Assembly (NCBI RefSeq): GCF_016863615.1
Contig: NZ_BOPF01000051.1
Coordinates: 1 to 64,000 of the forward strand
From: Virgisporangium aliadipatigenens
Lineage (GTDB): Bacteria > Actinomycetota > Actinomycetes > Mycobacteriales > Micromonosporaceae
DNA: 64,000 bases
Direction of reading: 5' to 3'
Below the pieces are notes generated by a model that was not told where the DNA came from, searched no databases, and was given only the letters and a program-made list of their open reading frames with translations. Both the position numbers and the translations under genes were made by a program. Every line of letters begins with the position of its first letter. The first letter of the stretch is position 1. Below, piece by piece: positions 12,619 to 20,754 of this stretch.

Positions 12619-13140
12619 ATGCATCCGAAACGCCCACGCGGGATCACCCCCACCGAGGCCGAGGCGAAGGCGCTCGCCTCGGCGTTCCGGCTGCGCGTCC
12701 TGCGCCTGTGCCTGGACCGGCCGATGACCAACAAGGAGCTGGCGCGCAAGCTCGACGCCAACCCGGCCACCGTCCTGCACCATGTGCGCACGCTCGTGGC
12801 GACCGGGTTCCTCGCGCCGCAGCCCGAGCGGCGCGGCACGCGGGGCGCCCGCGAGGTCCCGTACCTCGCCACCCGCAAGTCGTGGCGGATGGATGCGAGC
12901 GCCCGGCCGTCGGGCGGCGGCGCGGCGATGATCGAGGCGTTCCTCGACGAGGCGCGCTACGTGAATGCCGACGACATGTCGTTGACGCGGCTCGGCCTGC
13001 GCCTCACCGATGACGAGTATGCGGAACTGCGCAAGCGCCTGGCCGCCGTCCTCGACGAGTACGCCGACCGGCCGCCCACACCGGACGGCCGGCCCATATC
13101 GATCTTCCTTGCCTGCCACGAGGACGTGACCCGGGACTAG
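12619..13140 (+). CDS. ArsR-like winged-helix regulator
   Basis: A 173-residue protein with a winged helix: EAEAKALASAFRLRVLRLCL, then NKELARKLDANPATVLHHVRTL (recognition helix) and a wing region with RGAREVPY. The C-terminal half is helical and may sense a ligand or dimerise. No metal-binding Cys cluster is seen, so it is not a typical metal sensor. ATG 12619 is chosen over GTG 12580. It is divergent from the MFS exporter, a common repressor/efflux pair. The stop is 3 bp from the convergent GNAT stop. Confidence 0.8.
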   Translation: MHPKRPRGITPTEAEAKALASAFRLRVLRLCLDRPMTNKELARKLDANPATVLHHVRTLVATGFLAPQPERRGTRGAREVPYLATRKSWRMDASARPSGGGAAMIEAFLDEARYVNADDMSLTRLGLRLTDDEYAELRKRLAAVLDEYADRPPTPDGRPISIFLACHEDVTRD

Positions 13141-13143
13141 GAC

Positions 13144-14172
13144 CTAGACCTCGGCCTGCAGGTTCTGCCAGCCGTCGACGGGTCGGAAGCCCATCGCCTC
13201 GTTGATGGCGATCATGTACGAGTTGGACGCGGCGTTCCACGTGTCGATGTACCGGACGCCGGGCAGCCCCTCCAGCGCGAAGCGCAGGTTCTCCACCTTC
13301 ACCAGGGCGCCGAGGCGGTGGCCCCGGTGCTCCGGCAGCACGAGCGTGATCCCCTGCCCCGCGTGCAGGTCGCCCAACGGGTCCTGGAAGACGACCGTCC
13401 ATGCCACGATGCGCCCGGTCGCGTCGTGCCGCGCCACGGTCGAGAACTTCCGCAGCCCCAGCACCTTGTGGAACTCCTCGACGGCGCGGACCCGTTCGCC
13501 GTCGATGTTCTCGGGCTCCCAGACGAGGTCGCCCAGCGGCGCGTCGGTGGAGAGCCGGCTCTCCAGGTAGGCGATGTCGTCGACGTACTCCTCGGGGGTG
13601 CGGTGCCAGCGCAGCAGCGAGTAGCCCTGTGCCTTGGCGCGGGCCTGCTCGGCCAGGGCGTCGAGCGCGGCGTGGTCGAGGGTCGACACGTCGAGCCGGC
13701 GCCGGACGTCGTCCAGGCCGTTCGTCATGCCCATCGCGGCGCCGAACCGCGCACCGGCCTCGTCCCGCGGCCGACCCGGCAGGCCCACCGCGGCCATCGC
13801 GAAGATCCGGTGCCGGCCCTCCGCGCGGACCACGTCGACCCCGAACCGGTACAGCGACCGCCCGATCCCGCGTCGCCGGTACTCCGGCAGCACGTCGATC
13901 TCCATCTCGGCGGAGTCGGTGTTGTCGAGCGTGTGCAGGACGAGCTGCAGCCGGCCGATCACGGTGCCGGCGTCGAGCGCCACGTACCGCAGGACGCGCA
14001 TGCCGGGTCTCGGCATGGTGAACGACAGGTCGTAGCGTTTTCTGCACGGTGGTGGGAAGTCTGGATGATCGTGTGCGCCGACGGCCTGCATGACCGCGAA
14101 GTAGCCCTCGCGCAGGAGTTGATCGGCGCCGTCGACCGGCGTGATGGTGGGGGAACGCGTCTCGATGGCCAT
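13144..14172 (-). CDS. tandem-GNAT N-acetyltransferase
   Basis: A 342-residue protein with two GNAT folds. The first has MEIDVLPEYRRRGIGRSLYRF, a clear acetyl-CoA pyrophosphate loop (R-R-x-G-I-G). The second is around ITLVLPEHRGHRLGALVKV and ends with NSYMIAINEAMGFRPV. The arrangement resembles mycothiol synthase, but the protein does not look like MshD itself, and the acceptor is unknown. A long 5' leader precedes ATG 14172; see the gene-free stretch upstream. Confidence 0.85.
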   Translation of the reverse strand: MAIETRSPTITPVDGADQLLREGYFAVMQAVGAHDHPDFPPPCRKRYDLSFTMPRPGMRVLRYVALDAGTVIGRLQLVLHTLDNTDSAEMEIDVLPEYRRRGIGRSLYRFGVDVVRAEGRHRIFAMAAVGLPGRPRDEAGARFGAAMGMTNGLDDVRRRLDVSTLDHAALDALAEQARAKAQGYSLLRWHRTPEEYVDDIAYLESRLSTDAPLGDLVWEPENIDGERVRAVEEFHKVLGLRKFSTVARHDATGRIVAWTVVFQDPLGDLHAGQGITLVLPEHRGHRLGALVKVENLRFALEGLPGVRYIDTWNAASNSYMIAINEAMGFRPVDGWQNLQAEV

Positions 14173-14570
14173 ACCGTCGAGGGTCGACCTGTCCCGGGGA
14201 CCCGGCCACCGATTTTCCGCGACACGCCGCTGGACACGAAGGTGCCGGAAATTGGTCGAGAGGACGCTCGCACAACGCCTCCGGCGCCGTCTGTCGCCGG
14301 CCTCCCAGGGGTGGCCTGGCGGCGATACGTCCTCCCGCAGAAGGCATCCTGCGCGTTGTATGTCACACCGTCAAGCCCACCGGAAGGGTGAATGCGCACC
14401 GTCGGACGCAACCCAATTACCGACCGCAGCGGTAGGTTCCACCATTCGGTCAGCCGGGCCGGCCGAACGGGTGACCACCAGCGGGAACATGCCGGCAATT
14501 CGACACCCGGACGGACGGCCCCGATCCCGGAGAGTTATCCAACCTGAAAATTCAGCCAGGTAGGGAAGTA
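14173..14570 (-). promoter_or_regulatory. 398-bp gene-free stretch with a promoter for the GNAT gene
   Basis: No convincing coding sequence. On the minus strand TTGACG (14374-14369) and CAGGAT (14351-14346) are exactly 17 nt apart, which predicts transcription from about 14340 and a leader of roughly 165 nt before the GNAT start. No riboswitch consensus was recognised in the leader. The rest, up to the thrC stop, shows nothing I can name. Confidence 0.5.
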
Positions 14571-15833
14571 CTAGTCGATCAAGCCGGCTTCGCGGACGGC
14601 CTTGAGCGAGGGGCGCACCCGGTAGGTCGGCCCGACGAGCCCCGACACCGCATCGATCGTCTTGAGCCCGTCGCCGGTGTTGAACACGACGGTCTCCGCG
14701 TCCGGGTCGAGCTTGCCCGAGGCGACCAGCTTGCGCAGCACCGCGGTGGTCGTACCGCCGGCGGTCTCCGCGAAGATGCCCGTCGTGCGGGCGAGCAGCC
14801 GGATCGCGTCGACGATCTCGCCGTCGTCCGCGTAGTCCATCCAGCCGCCGCTGCGCCGCACCGCCTCCAGCGCGTACAGGCCCGCCGCCGGGTCGCCGAT
14901 GTTGAGCGACTTCGCGATGCCGGTCGGCTTCACCGGAACGATCTCATCGGTGCCCTTGTGCAGCGCGGTCGCGATCGGGTTGCAGCCGGCCGACTGCGCA
15001 CCGAAGACCTTCCAGCCGTTCGCCGGCGGCTCGACCAGACCGGCCTCGATCAGTTCCTGGAACGCCTTGTCCACCTTGGTCAGCAGCTCGCCCGAGGCCA
15101 TCGGGATGACGACCTGCTCGGGGATGCGCCAGCCGAGCTGCTCGGCGACCTCGTAGCCCAGGGTCTTGGAGCCCTCGGCGTAGTACGGCCGGATGTTCAC
15201 GTTGACGAACGCCGTCTTCTCGAACTCGTCCGTCTCGGTCAGCTCGGAGCAGAGCCGGTTGACGTCGTCGTAGGAGCCCTCGACGGCCACCAGGTCCCCG
15301 TCGTACACGGCCGTCATGACGACCTTGCCCGGCTCCAGGTCGGACGGGATGAACACCATCGAGGGGACTCCGGCGCGGGCGGCGTGCGCGGCGACGGAGT
15401 TGGCCAGGTTGCCTGTCGACGCGCAGGCGTACCGCTGGAAGCCCAGTGCCCGGGCGGCGGTCAGCGCCACCGACACCACGCGGTCCTTGAACGAGTGCGT
15501 CGGGTTGGCCGAGTCGTCCTTCACGTACAGCGGCCCGCGCACCCCGATCGCGGCGGCGAGGCCGTCGGCGCGCACCAGCGGCGTGAACCCGGGGTCGAGC
15601 GTCACCCGGGCCGACGCGTCGGCACCGACCGGCAGCAGGCCGGCGTAGCGCCAGATGCTCTTGGGGCCGGCGGCGATCTGCTCGCGGGTGACGCGCGCGA
15701 GAGCGTCCGCGTCGTAACCGACCTCAAGGGGGCCGAAACACTCGTAACACGCGTGCTGCGCGGCGAGCGGATACTTGGTGCCACAGCCGCGGCACACAAG
15801 GTTACGAGCCGGGGAGTCGCCGAAGACGGTCAT
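14571..15833 (-). CDS. thrC: threonine synthase
   Basis: PLP enzyme converting O-phosphohomoserine to threonine. The 420-residue protein begins with a small Cys4 zinc-ribbon-like segment (CRGCGTKYPLAAQHACYECF), then YVKDDSANPTHSFKDR, where the Lys binds PLP, ASTGNLANSVAAHAARAG, and VIPMASGELLTKV as the phosphate cup. Length and order fit the shorter actinobacterial ThrC. ATG 15833 has GAGAGG 5 nt upstream. The gene stands alone and is preceded by a SAM-I riboswitch whose terminal stem lies right beside the Shine-Dalgarno. Confidence 0.96.
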   Translation of the reverse strand: MTVFGDSPARNLVCRGCGTKYPLAAQHACYECFGPLEVGYDADALARVTREQIAAGPKSIWRYAGLLPVGADASARVTLDPGFTPLVRADGLAAAIGVRGPLYVKDDSANPTHSFKDRVVSVALTAARALGFQRYACASTGNLANSVAAHAARAGVPSMVFIPSDLEPGKVVMTAVYDGDLVAVEGSYDDVNRLCSELTETDEFEKTAFVNVNIRPYYAEGSKTLGYEVAEQLGWRIPEQVVIPMASGELLTKVDKAFQELIEAGLVEPPANGWKVFGAQSAGCNPIATALHKGTDEIVPVKPTGIAKSLNIGDPAAGLYALEAVRRSGGWMDYADDGEIVDAIRLLARTTGIFAETAGGTTTAVLRKLVASGKLDPDAETVVFNTGDGLKTIDAVSGLVGPTYRVRPSLKAVREAGLID

Positions 15834-15845
15834 TGAGGCCTCTCT

Positions 15846-15978
15846 CTCATCTTCCCCGGGCACGAACCGTGCACCGGGACGGAGTTGGCACCTGCCGCGC
15901 GGGCCTCGACAGTGAGGATCGATGCGCGGGGGTTGCCGGGGCGTCAACGGGCCGTATCCCTCAGCCCCTCTGGATGAG
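15846..15978 (-). ncRNA. SAM-I (S-box) riboswitch in the thrC leader
   Basis: Read on the minus strand, the conserved core is present in order: CTCATCCAGAGGGGCTGAG, GGGATACGGCCC, TTGACGCCCCGGCAACC, AGGTGCCAACTCC and GGAAGATGAG. P1 is formed by CTCATC (15978-15973) and GATGAG (15851-15846). The thrC Shine-Dalgarno GAGAGG (15844-15839) starts 1 nt after P1, and there is no terminator between, so SAM binding should stabilise P1 and hide the ribosome site (inference). A TAGGCT -10 candidate lies at 16003-15998. Confidence 0.93.
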
Positions 15979-16066
15979 GTATTCAGTTGTGTCGGCAAGC
16001 CTACCCAATCGCCGGGCTCAGCCAGACCGGAGATCTCAGGGGGTGGGCCACGTTACAGTCGATCTC

Positions 16067-16981
16067 ATGCATCCGGGGGCCGCTGCCTGGTACGACCGGC
16101 GCACCTCACGCTGGTCCGACTGGCCGGTGGAGCGCCTGGTCGCGGCGAAGCGCGACACGACCGTGAGCGTCGTCCTGCCGGCGCTCGACGAGGAGCCGAC
16201 CGTCGGGGAGATCGTCTCGTCGGTGGTGAAGCTCGGCGCCGACACCGGCCTCGTGGACGAGGTGGTGGTGGTCGACTCCGGTTCGGTGGACGACACCGCC
16301 GCCGTCGCCGCGGCCGCCGGCGCCGCCGTCTACCACCGCGACGACATCCTGCCGGAGCTCGGCAGCCGGCCCGGCAAGGGCGAGGTGCTCTGGAAGTCCC
16401 TCCTCGTGACGCGCGGCGACATCCTCGTGTACGTCGACGCCGACCTGACCGACTTCCAGCCGCACTTCGTCACCGGGCTCCTCGGGCCGCTGCTGACCGA
16501 CCCGGGCGTGCGGCTGGTGAAGGCGTTCTACGACCGGCCGCTGCTCGACGTGTCGGCGGCTGGTGGTGGGCGGGTGACCGAGTTGGCGGCGCGCCCTCTG
16601 CTCAACGCCCACTTCCCCGAACTGGCCGGCGTCGTGCAGCCGCTCGCCGGCGAGTACGCGGGCCGGCGCAGCCTGCTGGAATGGCTGCCGTTCGCCGCCG
16701 GCTACGGGGTCGAGACGGGCATCCTCATCGACACCTGGCGGGCGCACGGGATCGACTCCATCGCACAGGTGGACCTCGGCGAACGCACCCACGGCCACCA
16801 GGACACCGCCGCACTCGGCCGGATGGCCGCGACGATCCTGCACACCGTGCTCAACCGGGTGCCCGGTGGGCGTGCCGAAGGCGCGACGCTCACGCAGTTC
16901 CAACGGAAGGAAGGGGTGGTGACGCCGGTGACCCACGAGATCACCTGGCCGGACCGACCACCCATCAGATTTGCCGGCTAG
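16067..16981 (+). CDS. gpgS: glucosyl-3-phosphoglycerate synthase
   Basis: Retaining GT81/GT2-like glycosyltransferase that makes glucosyl-3-phosphoglycerate from a nucleotide-glucose and 3-phosphoglycerate, the first step toward methylglucose lipopolysaccharides or glucosylglycerate. The 304-residue protein has VVLPALDEEPTVGEIV, VVVDSGSVDDT, the metal-binding DAD in VYVDADLTDF, and LAGEYAGRRSLLEWLPFAAGYGVETG in two adjoining pieces, as in mycobacterial GpgS. ATG 16067 is 7 nt after a TACAGT -10 box (16054-16059), so it may be leaderless; GTG 16043 is an in-frame alternative. It is divergent from thrC and followed by a terminator. Confidence 0.92.
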   Translation: MHPGAAAWYDRRTSRWSDWPVERLVAAKRDTTVSVVLPALDEEPTVGEIVSSVVKLGADTGLVDEVVVVDSGSVDDTAAVAAAAGAAVYHRDDILPELGSRPGKGEVLWKSLLVTRGDILVYVDADLTDFQPHFVTGLLGPLLTDPGVRLVKAFYDRPLLDVSAAGGGRVTELAARPLLNAHFPELAGVVQPLAGEYAGRRSLLEWLPFAAGYGVETGILIDTWRAHGIDSIAQVDLGERTHGHQDTAALGRMAATILHTVLNRVPGGRAEGATLTQFQRKEGVVTPVTHEITWPDRPPIRFAG

Positions 16982-17005
16982 CCGGCCCGCTGCGTACTTC
17001 TAGAT

Positions 17006-17038
17006 GCTGACCGGGTGCGTTCCCTGCACCCGGTCAGC
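17006..17038. terminator. Terminator hairpin after gpgS
   Basis: Perfect 13-bp stem GCTGACCGGGTGC with a 7-nt loop, between gpgS and the convergent DUF397 gene. It may act in both directions. Confidence 0.8.
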
Positions 17039-17080
17039 TCCCGGCGAGACCGCGCCCCTCGGCCGGGCAGCGGTCCCGAA

Positions 17081-17284
17081 TCAGCTGGGGCTCAGGTCTC
17101 CGGCCGTCACCCCGCACACGAAGTCCCGCCACGCCTCCGGGGAGAACGTGAGGGCCGGACCCGACGGGTCCTTCGAGTCGCGCACGGCAACCACGCCCGG
17201 GAGGTTGTCGGCAACCTCCACGCAGGCTCCACCCCCGTTGCTCCGGCTGCTCTTGCGCCACACGGCGCGGGACAGGTCAGTCAC
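17081..17284 (-). CDS. DUF397 protein
   Basis: A 67-residue protein with the DUF397 signature: WRKSSRSNGGGACVEVA, VAVRDSKDPSGPAL and FSPEAWRDFV. These small proteins accompany XRE-DUF5753 regulators across sporulating actinobacteria (WhiJ-type clusters) and are thought to modulate them. GTG 17284 overlaps the TGA of the XRE gene (GTGA), so the two are coupled and co-transcribed. Confidence 0.93.
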   Translation of the reverse strand: MTDLSRAVWRKSSRSNGGGACVEVADNLPGVVAVRDSKDPSGPALTFSPEAWRDFVCGVTAGDLSPS

Positions 17285-18162
17285 TTGCGGTACCCCCTTG
17301 CGATCTCGGCTATCAGGTCGGCAGACGCCTGTTCGTCGAGGGACGCGGTGACCGTCGACTCCCAGACGCTGTTGAACGCGGCTACCTCGGCCGGCTTGTC
17401 GAGGTACAGCGCGCCGGTGAGGCCATCGCTGTACACCGTGGACGGCTCCGATTGCCGACCCTCCCCGTTGGCGGGGAAGTCGAGGATGATGAACGGCCCA
17501 CCGACCATCGCGGCGCGGTGCAGTCCACCGTCGATCGGCAGGACCCGGATCGACACGTTGGGCAGGGCGCCCATGGAACACAGGTGCTGCAACTGCTCGG
17601 CCATGCCGCAGGGGATCGCACGCCGCAGCACCACTTCGTTGAGCACCACCTCGAGCCGGGGCGGCGCGGGCAGTGAACGTTTCAGCAACGCCTGCCGTCC
17701 GATCCGAACGGCGACGCCGCGTTCGATCTCGACGGCCGGCATGTCCGGCTGGGCCACGCGGTACACCTCGGTCGCGTACTCGCGCGTCTGCAGGATCCCG
17801 GGGACCAGCTCCGGCTCGTACAGGCGCAGCCGGCTCGCGGCGCTCTCCAGCCCGACGTACAGCTCGAACCAGCCCGGGATGGCGTCGCCGTAGGAGTGCC
17901 ACCAGCCCTTGGCCTTGGTCTCCTTCGCCAGGCCCATCAGCGCCTCGGTGATGTCCGGCGCCGCGCCGTAGAACCTGCACATGGCCTCGACGTCGAGCGC
18001 GCGCATGGACACCATGCCGCTCTCGATGCGCCAGATCTTCGGCGTGGACCACTCCAGCGCGTCGGCGGCGGCCTTGACCGTGATGTGTGCTTCCTCGCGC
18101 AGGTGCCGTAGATAGCGCCCCAGTTGCCGGCGCGGAACGGTCGAACCGGCGTCCGTCGTCAT
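17281..18162 (-). CDS. XRE-family regulator with DUF5753 domain (WhiJ-like)
   Basis: A 293-residue DNA-binding regulator. The N-terminal XRE helix-turn-helix is LGRYLRHLREEAHITVKAAADALEWSTPKIWRIE (residues about 11-45), and the rest is the DUF5753 domain with LVPGILQTREYATEVY, EVVLRRAIPCG and VLPIDGGLHRAAMVGGPF. ATG 18162 has AAGGAG upstream; two earlier in-frame ATGs precede that site. Homologues in Streptomyces affect development and antibiotic production. It forms an operon with DUF397. Confidence 0.93.
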   Translation of the reverse strand: MTTDAGSTVPRRQLGRYLRHLREEAHITVKAAADALEWSTPKIWRIESGMVSMRALDVEAMCRFYGAAPDITEALMGLAKETKAKGWWHSYGDAIPGWFELYVGLESAASRLRLYEPELVPGILQTREYATEVYRVAQPDMPAVEIERGVAVRIGRQALLKRSLPAPPRLEVVLNEVVLRRAIPCGMAEQLQHLCSMGALPNVSIRVLPIDGGLHRAAMVGGPFIILDFPANGEGRQSEPSTVYSDGLTGALYLDKPAEVAAFNSVWESTVTASLDEQASADLIAEIARGYRK

Positions 18163-18200
18163 GCCGGTCTCCTTACACATCGGGCGCGTCCGGCGTTCGT

Positions 18201-18229
18201 TTTGTAACACCCCCTCTCGCGGGCGGCAA
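18201..18229 (-). promoter_or_regulatory. Promoter of the XRE-DUF397 operon
   Basis: TTGCCG (18229-18224), 17-nt spacer, TACAAA (18206-18201); predicted start near 18194, giving a leader of about 32 nt. A palindrome GCAATATTGC at 18274-18283, upstream of it, is a possible autoregulatory site. Confidence 0.6.
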
Positions 18230-18367
18230 TAGATCGATGATCAATGTCATCAGAAATGCCGATCGCTCGATGTGCAATATTGCCTTTCTCGTGGACCTTG
18301 GCGACCATGGAACGACGGGCAGGGCGGGCAAACCGCCACGAGCCCCTCACGGGGGGAGGCGCGCGCG

Positions 18368-18529
18368 ATGCACGATCGCGCTTATCTGGAGGCTTTCGCA
18401 CTCGCACTCGCGCAGCGGCACCGTCCACAGTGGTCGTGGAGCCGGTTCCGTCGGATCTGCCGGTGCGGGGCGTCGCTTCCGTGCCGGGCCCTGATGACAC
18501 CGCCACTGTTCAACAACGGTGGCGCCTGA
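18368..18529 (+). CDS. small Cys-containing protein next to the XRE gene, unknown
   Basis: A 53-residue protein MHDRAYLEAFALALAQRHRP followed by a W-rich stretch and CRCGASLPCR. The C-x-C-G-x-x-x-P-C pattern looks like a small metal-binding knuckle. Similar short proteins with a YLEAFA-type N-terminus and a C-x-C...LPCR end are, from memory, common beside XRE/DUF397 genes in this family. ATG 18368 has a G-rich Shine-Dalgarno (18351-18357), and an intrinsic terminator follows. It is divergent from the XRE operon. Function unknown. Confidence 0.65.
   Translation: MHDRAYLEAFALALAQRHRPQWSWSRFRRICRCGASLPCRALMTPPLFNNGGA
18425..18433. repeat. Core of the iterated palindrome, CCACAGTGG, imperfect copy
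   Basis: The 9-bp core matches but the outer pair is T/T rather than T/A. It is inside the small Cys protein, read as CCA-CAG-TGG. Confidence 0.4.
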
Positions 18530-18568
18530 TCTGAACCGATGATCGAACGGCATCGTTGAGATGCGCAC

Positions 18569-18609
18569 ACGGGGACGTCCGGGCAGGGACGTCCCCGTCG
18601 TGCGTTTTC
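18569..18609 (+). terminator. Rho-independent terminator
   Basis: 12-bp stem ACGGGGACGTCC/GGACGTCCCCGT (18569-18580 and 18587-18598), loop GGGCAG, then TTTTCT. It follows the small Cys protein and precedes the MOSC gene. Confidence 0.85.
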
Positions 18610-18622
18610 TAGACTCCTTCGC

Positions 18623-19162
18623 ATGGGGACAGTGGCGGCAGTGCACCGCAGCGGGGAGTACACGTTCACCAAGCCGGCCCAGGAGTCGATCACCCTCAAG
18701 GAGGGGCTCGGCGTCGAGGGGGACGTCCACTCGGGCGTCACCGTCAAGCACCGTTCGCGGGTCGCGCGGGATCCCTCCCAGCCCAACCTCCGCCAGGTGC
18801 ACCTGATCCACGCGGAGCTGCACGACGAGTTGGCCGCCGCCGGGTTCGCCGTCGATCCGGGCGACCTCGGGGAAAACGTCACCACCCGCGGGATCGACCT
18901 GCTCGGCCTGCCGACCGGCACCCTGCTGCGCCTGGGCGACGAGGCCGTCGTCGAGGTCACCGGGCTGCGCAACCCGTGCCTGCAGATCGAGGCGTTCCAG
19001 AACGGACTCCTCGCCCACGTGGTGGGACGCGCGGACGACGGTTCGGTCATCCGCAAGGCCGGCATCATGAGCGTCGTGCGGACCCCCGGCGTGGTCCGCC
19101 CCGGGGACGTCATTTCGGTCGAACTCCCGGCGGGCCCGCACACTCCGCTCCAGCCGGTGTAA
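18623..19162 (+). CDS. MOSC-domain protein
   Basis: A 179-residue MOSC (molybdenum cofactor sulfurase C-terminal) domain protein, a fold that carries sulfur or binds molybdopterin in enzymes such as mARC and YiiM. The conserved Cys is in GLRNPCLQIEAF; GVEGDVHSG near the N-terminus and DLGENVTTRGIDL are also typical. TAGACT at 18610-18615 is exactly 7 nt before ATG 18623, so the mRNA is predicted leaderless. No cofactor-biosynthesis gene is adjacent, so the role is inferred only from the fold. Confidence 0.9.
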   Translation: MGTVAAVHRSGEYTFTKPAQESITLKEGLGVEGDVHSGVTVKHRSRVARDPSQPNLRQVHLIHAELHDELAAAGFAVDPGDLGENVTTRGIDLLGLPTGTLLRLGDEAVVEVTGLRNPCLQIEAFQNGLLAHVVGRADDGSVIRKAGIMSVVRTPGVVRPGDVISVELPAGPHTPLQPV

Positions 19163-19172
19163 AGCCGGGCTG

Positions 19173-19766
19173 TCAGTCGACCACCGACATCGCGCGATCC
19201 AGGAGCACCGGCAACTCCGCCGCCCGATCGCTCGACGCCCAGGCCTTCAGTGCCGCGTCCAGGCAACCGAGCGCGGCGGCGATCATCGCGTCGGCGCGCG
19301 GATCGGCGGTGTCGCCGGGTTCGGCGCCGAGGCGACGGGCCACCTCGGGCCGGAGCAACTCCTGCCAGTAGGCGTTCTTCTCGCGATGGCGCGCCGCCAG
19401 GGCGGGAGTCGCGACGATCAAACGCATGAGGCGCTTGACGTTCTCACCGCCGGCGGCGAGCTGCTCGATGCGCGGGTCGAGCGAACCGCGCAGGGCGGCC
19501 CAGGGCTGCTCGCCGGCCGGCCGGGCGACGAGCGCGTCGAGCCAGGCGCGGCCGGTGTCGGCCGTCCGCTCGAAGAGCGTGTCCTCCTTCGACGGGAAGT
19601 ACCGGAAGAACGTGCTGCGCGAGATCTCCGCCCGCGCGCAGATGTCCTCCACCGTCGTCTCCTCGAAGCCGCGTTCGAGGAAGAGGTCCACGGCCATCGC
19701 GGCGACCTGGGCCCGCACGGCTTGACGCGCGCGCGTCCGCGCACCGCCGCCGGCCCCTGCTGTCAC
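19173..19766 (-). CDS. TetR-family repressor
   Basis: A 197-residue regulator with a typical N-terminal DNA-binding domain: AMAVDLFLERGFEETTVEDI, then RAEISRSTFFRYFPSKEDTLF as the recognition helix region. The C-terminal ligand domain is of the TetR_C_7-like type. GTG 19766 follows TACCGT by 6 nt (leaderless candidate). It is divergent from a short-chain dehydrogenase, and two related palindromes lie between them, so it most likely represses that gene. Confidence 0.9.
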   Translation of the reverse strand: MTAGAGGGARTRARQAVRAQVAAMAVDLFLERGFEETTVEDICARAEISRSTFFRYFPSKEDTLFERTADTGRAWLDALVARPAGEQPWAALRGSLDPRIEQLAAGGENVKRLMRLIVATPALAARHREKNAYWQELLRPEVARRLGAEPGDTADPRADAMIAAALGCLDAALKAWASSDRAAELPVLLDRAMSVVD

Positions 19767-19846
19767 CGCGCCACGGTACTAAGCCCGCGGCCCTCCGGGA
19801 CCGGCTGGGGCGTTCACCAGTGTTTCGGTCCCAGATTCACTCTTCT

Positions 19847-19878
19847 GAGACTGAGTTTCTAAAGTGGGACTCAGTTCC
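19847..19878. promoter_or_regulatory. Two tandem TetR-type operators in the SDR promoter
   Basis: GAGACTGAGTTTC (19847-19859) and GGGACTCAGTTCC (19866-19878) share the palindromic pattern G-N2-ACT-N-AGT-N2-C, with centres 19 bp apart on nearly the same face of the helix. A TAAAGT -10 candidate (19860-19865) lies exactly between them and TTCACT 18 bp further up, so a bound repressor would cover the promoter. Confidence 0.65.
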
Positions 19879-19895
19879 ATATATGGAGGTGTGGG

Positions 19896-20750
19896 TTGGG
19901 CGCGCAGAAGGTCATCGTCGTCACCGGGGCGAGCAGCGGCATCGGCACCGCCGCCGCGACGCGGCTGCACGGCGACGGGCACACCGTCGTGGTCGTCGGC
20001 CGATCGGCGCAGCGGCTGGAGGCCGTCCGCGCGAAGCTGGGCGTCGACGGCTACGTCGCGGACTTCACCCGCCTCGACGAGGTCGCGGAGCTCGCCGGCA
20101 AGCTGCGGGCGGCGTATCCGCGCATCGACGTGCTCGCCAACAACGCCGGCGGCATGTTCGGCCCGCGGGTCACCACCGTCGACGGTTTCGAGAAGACGTT
20201 CCAGGTCAATCACCTGGCGCCGTACCTGCTCACCCGGCTGCTGCTGGACACGCTCGTCGCGTCCCGGGCCTCGGTGATCCAGACCTCGAGCACGGTGCGG
20301 TTCACCAAGACCATCGATCTCGACGATCTCGACCACGACCGCCACTTCGACGCGGTGCACGCCTACGGCGCCTCGAAGCTGGAGAACATCCTGTTCACCA
20401 CCGAACTGCACCGGCGCTACCACGACAGCGGCCTGTCGGCGGCCTCGTTCTACCCCGGCAACGTCCTGACGAACTTCGCGTCGGAGGCGACCAAGCCGGT
20501 CATCCGCGCCGTTCTGTTCGTCGCGTCGATCCCCGGGGTGCGGCGGCTGCTGTTCTCCACGCCGGAGCAGGGCGCCTCGCAACTCGTCTGGCTCGCCGCG
20601 GGTACGCCCGGCACCGACTGGCAATCCGGCGCCTACTACTACAAGCACAAGGCCGACCGGCCGAACAACCCGCAGGCGTTCGACGCCGACCTGGCCCGCG
20701 GCCTGTGGGAGCGTTCCGCGGAACTGGTCGGCGGGTGGCTGCCGCGTTGA
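19896..20750 (+). CDS. short-chain dehydrogenase/reductase
   Basis: A 284-residue NAD(P)-dependent oxidoreductase of the classical SDR fold, close to the retinol-dehydrogenase-like group. GASSGIG (cofactor), NNAGG, NHLAPYLL, TSS and the catalytic YGASK are all present. The start is TTG 19896 with GGAGG 6 nt upstream; the overlapping GTG 19891 is in another frame. It sits under the two ACT-N-AGT operators and should be induced by the ligand of the neighbouring TetR. Substrate unknown. Confidence 0.88.
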   Translation: MGAQKVIVVTGASSGIGTAAATRLHGDGHTVVVVGRSAQRLEAVRAKLGVDGYVADFTRLDEVAELAGKLRAAYPRIDVLANNAGGMFGPRVTTVDGFEKTFQVNHLAPYLLTRLLLDTLVASRASVIQTSSTVRFTKTIDLDDLDHDRHFDAVHAYGASKLENILFTTELHRRYHDSGLSAASFYPGNVLTNFASEATKPVIRAVLFVASIPGVRRLLFSTPEQGASQLVWLAAGTPGTDWQSGAYYYKHKADRPNNPQAFDADLARGLWERSAELVGGWLPR

Positions 20751-20754
20751 GCCC

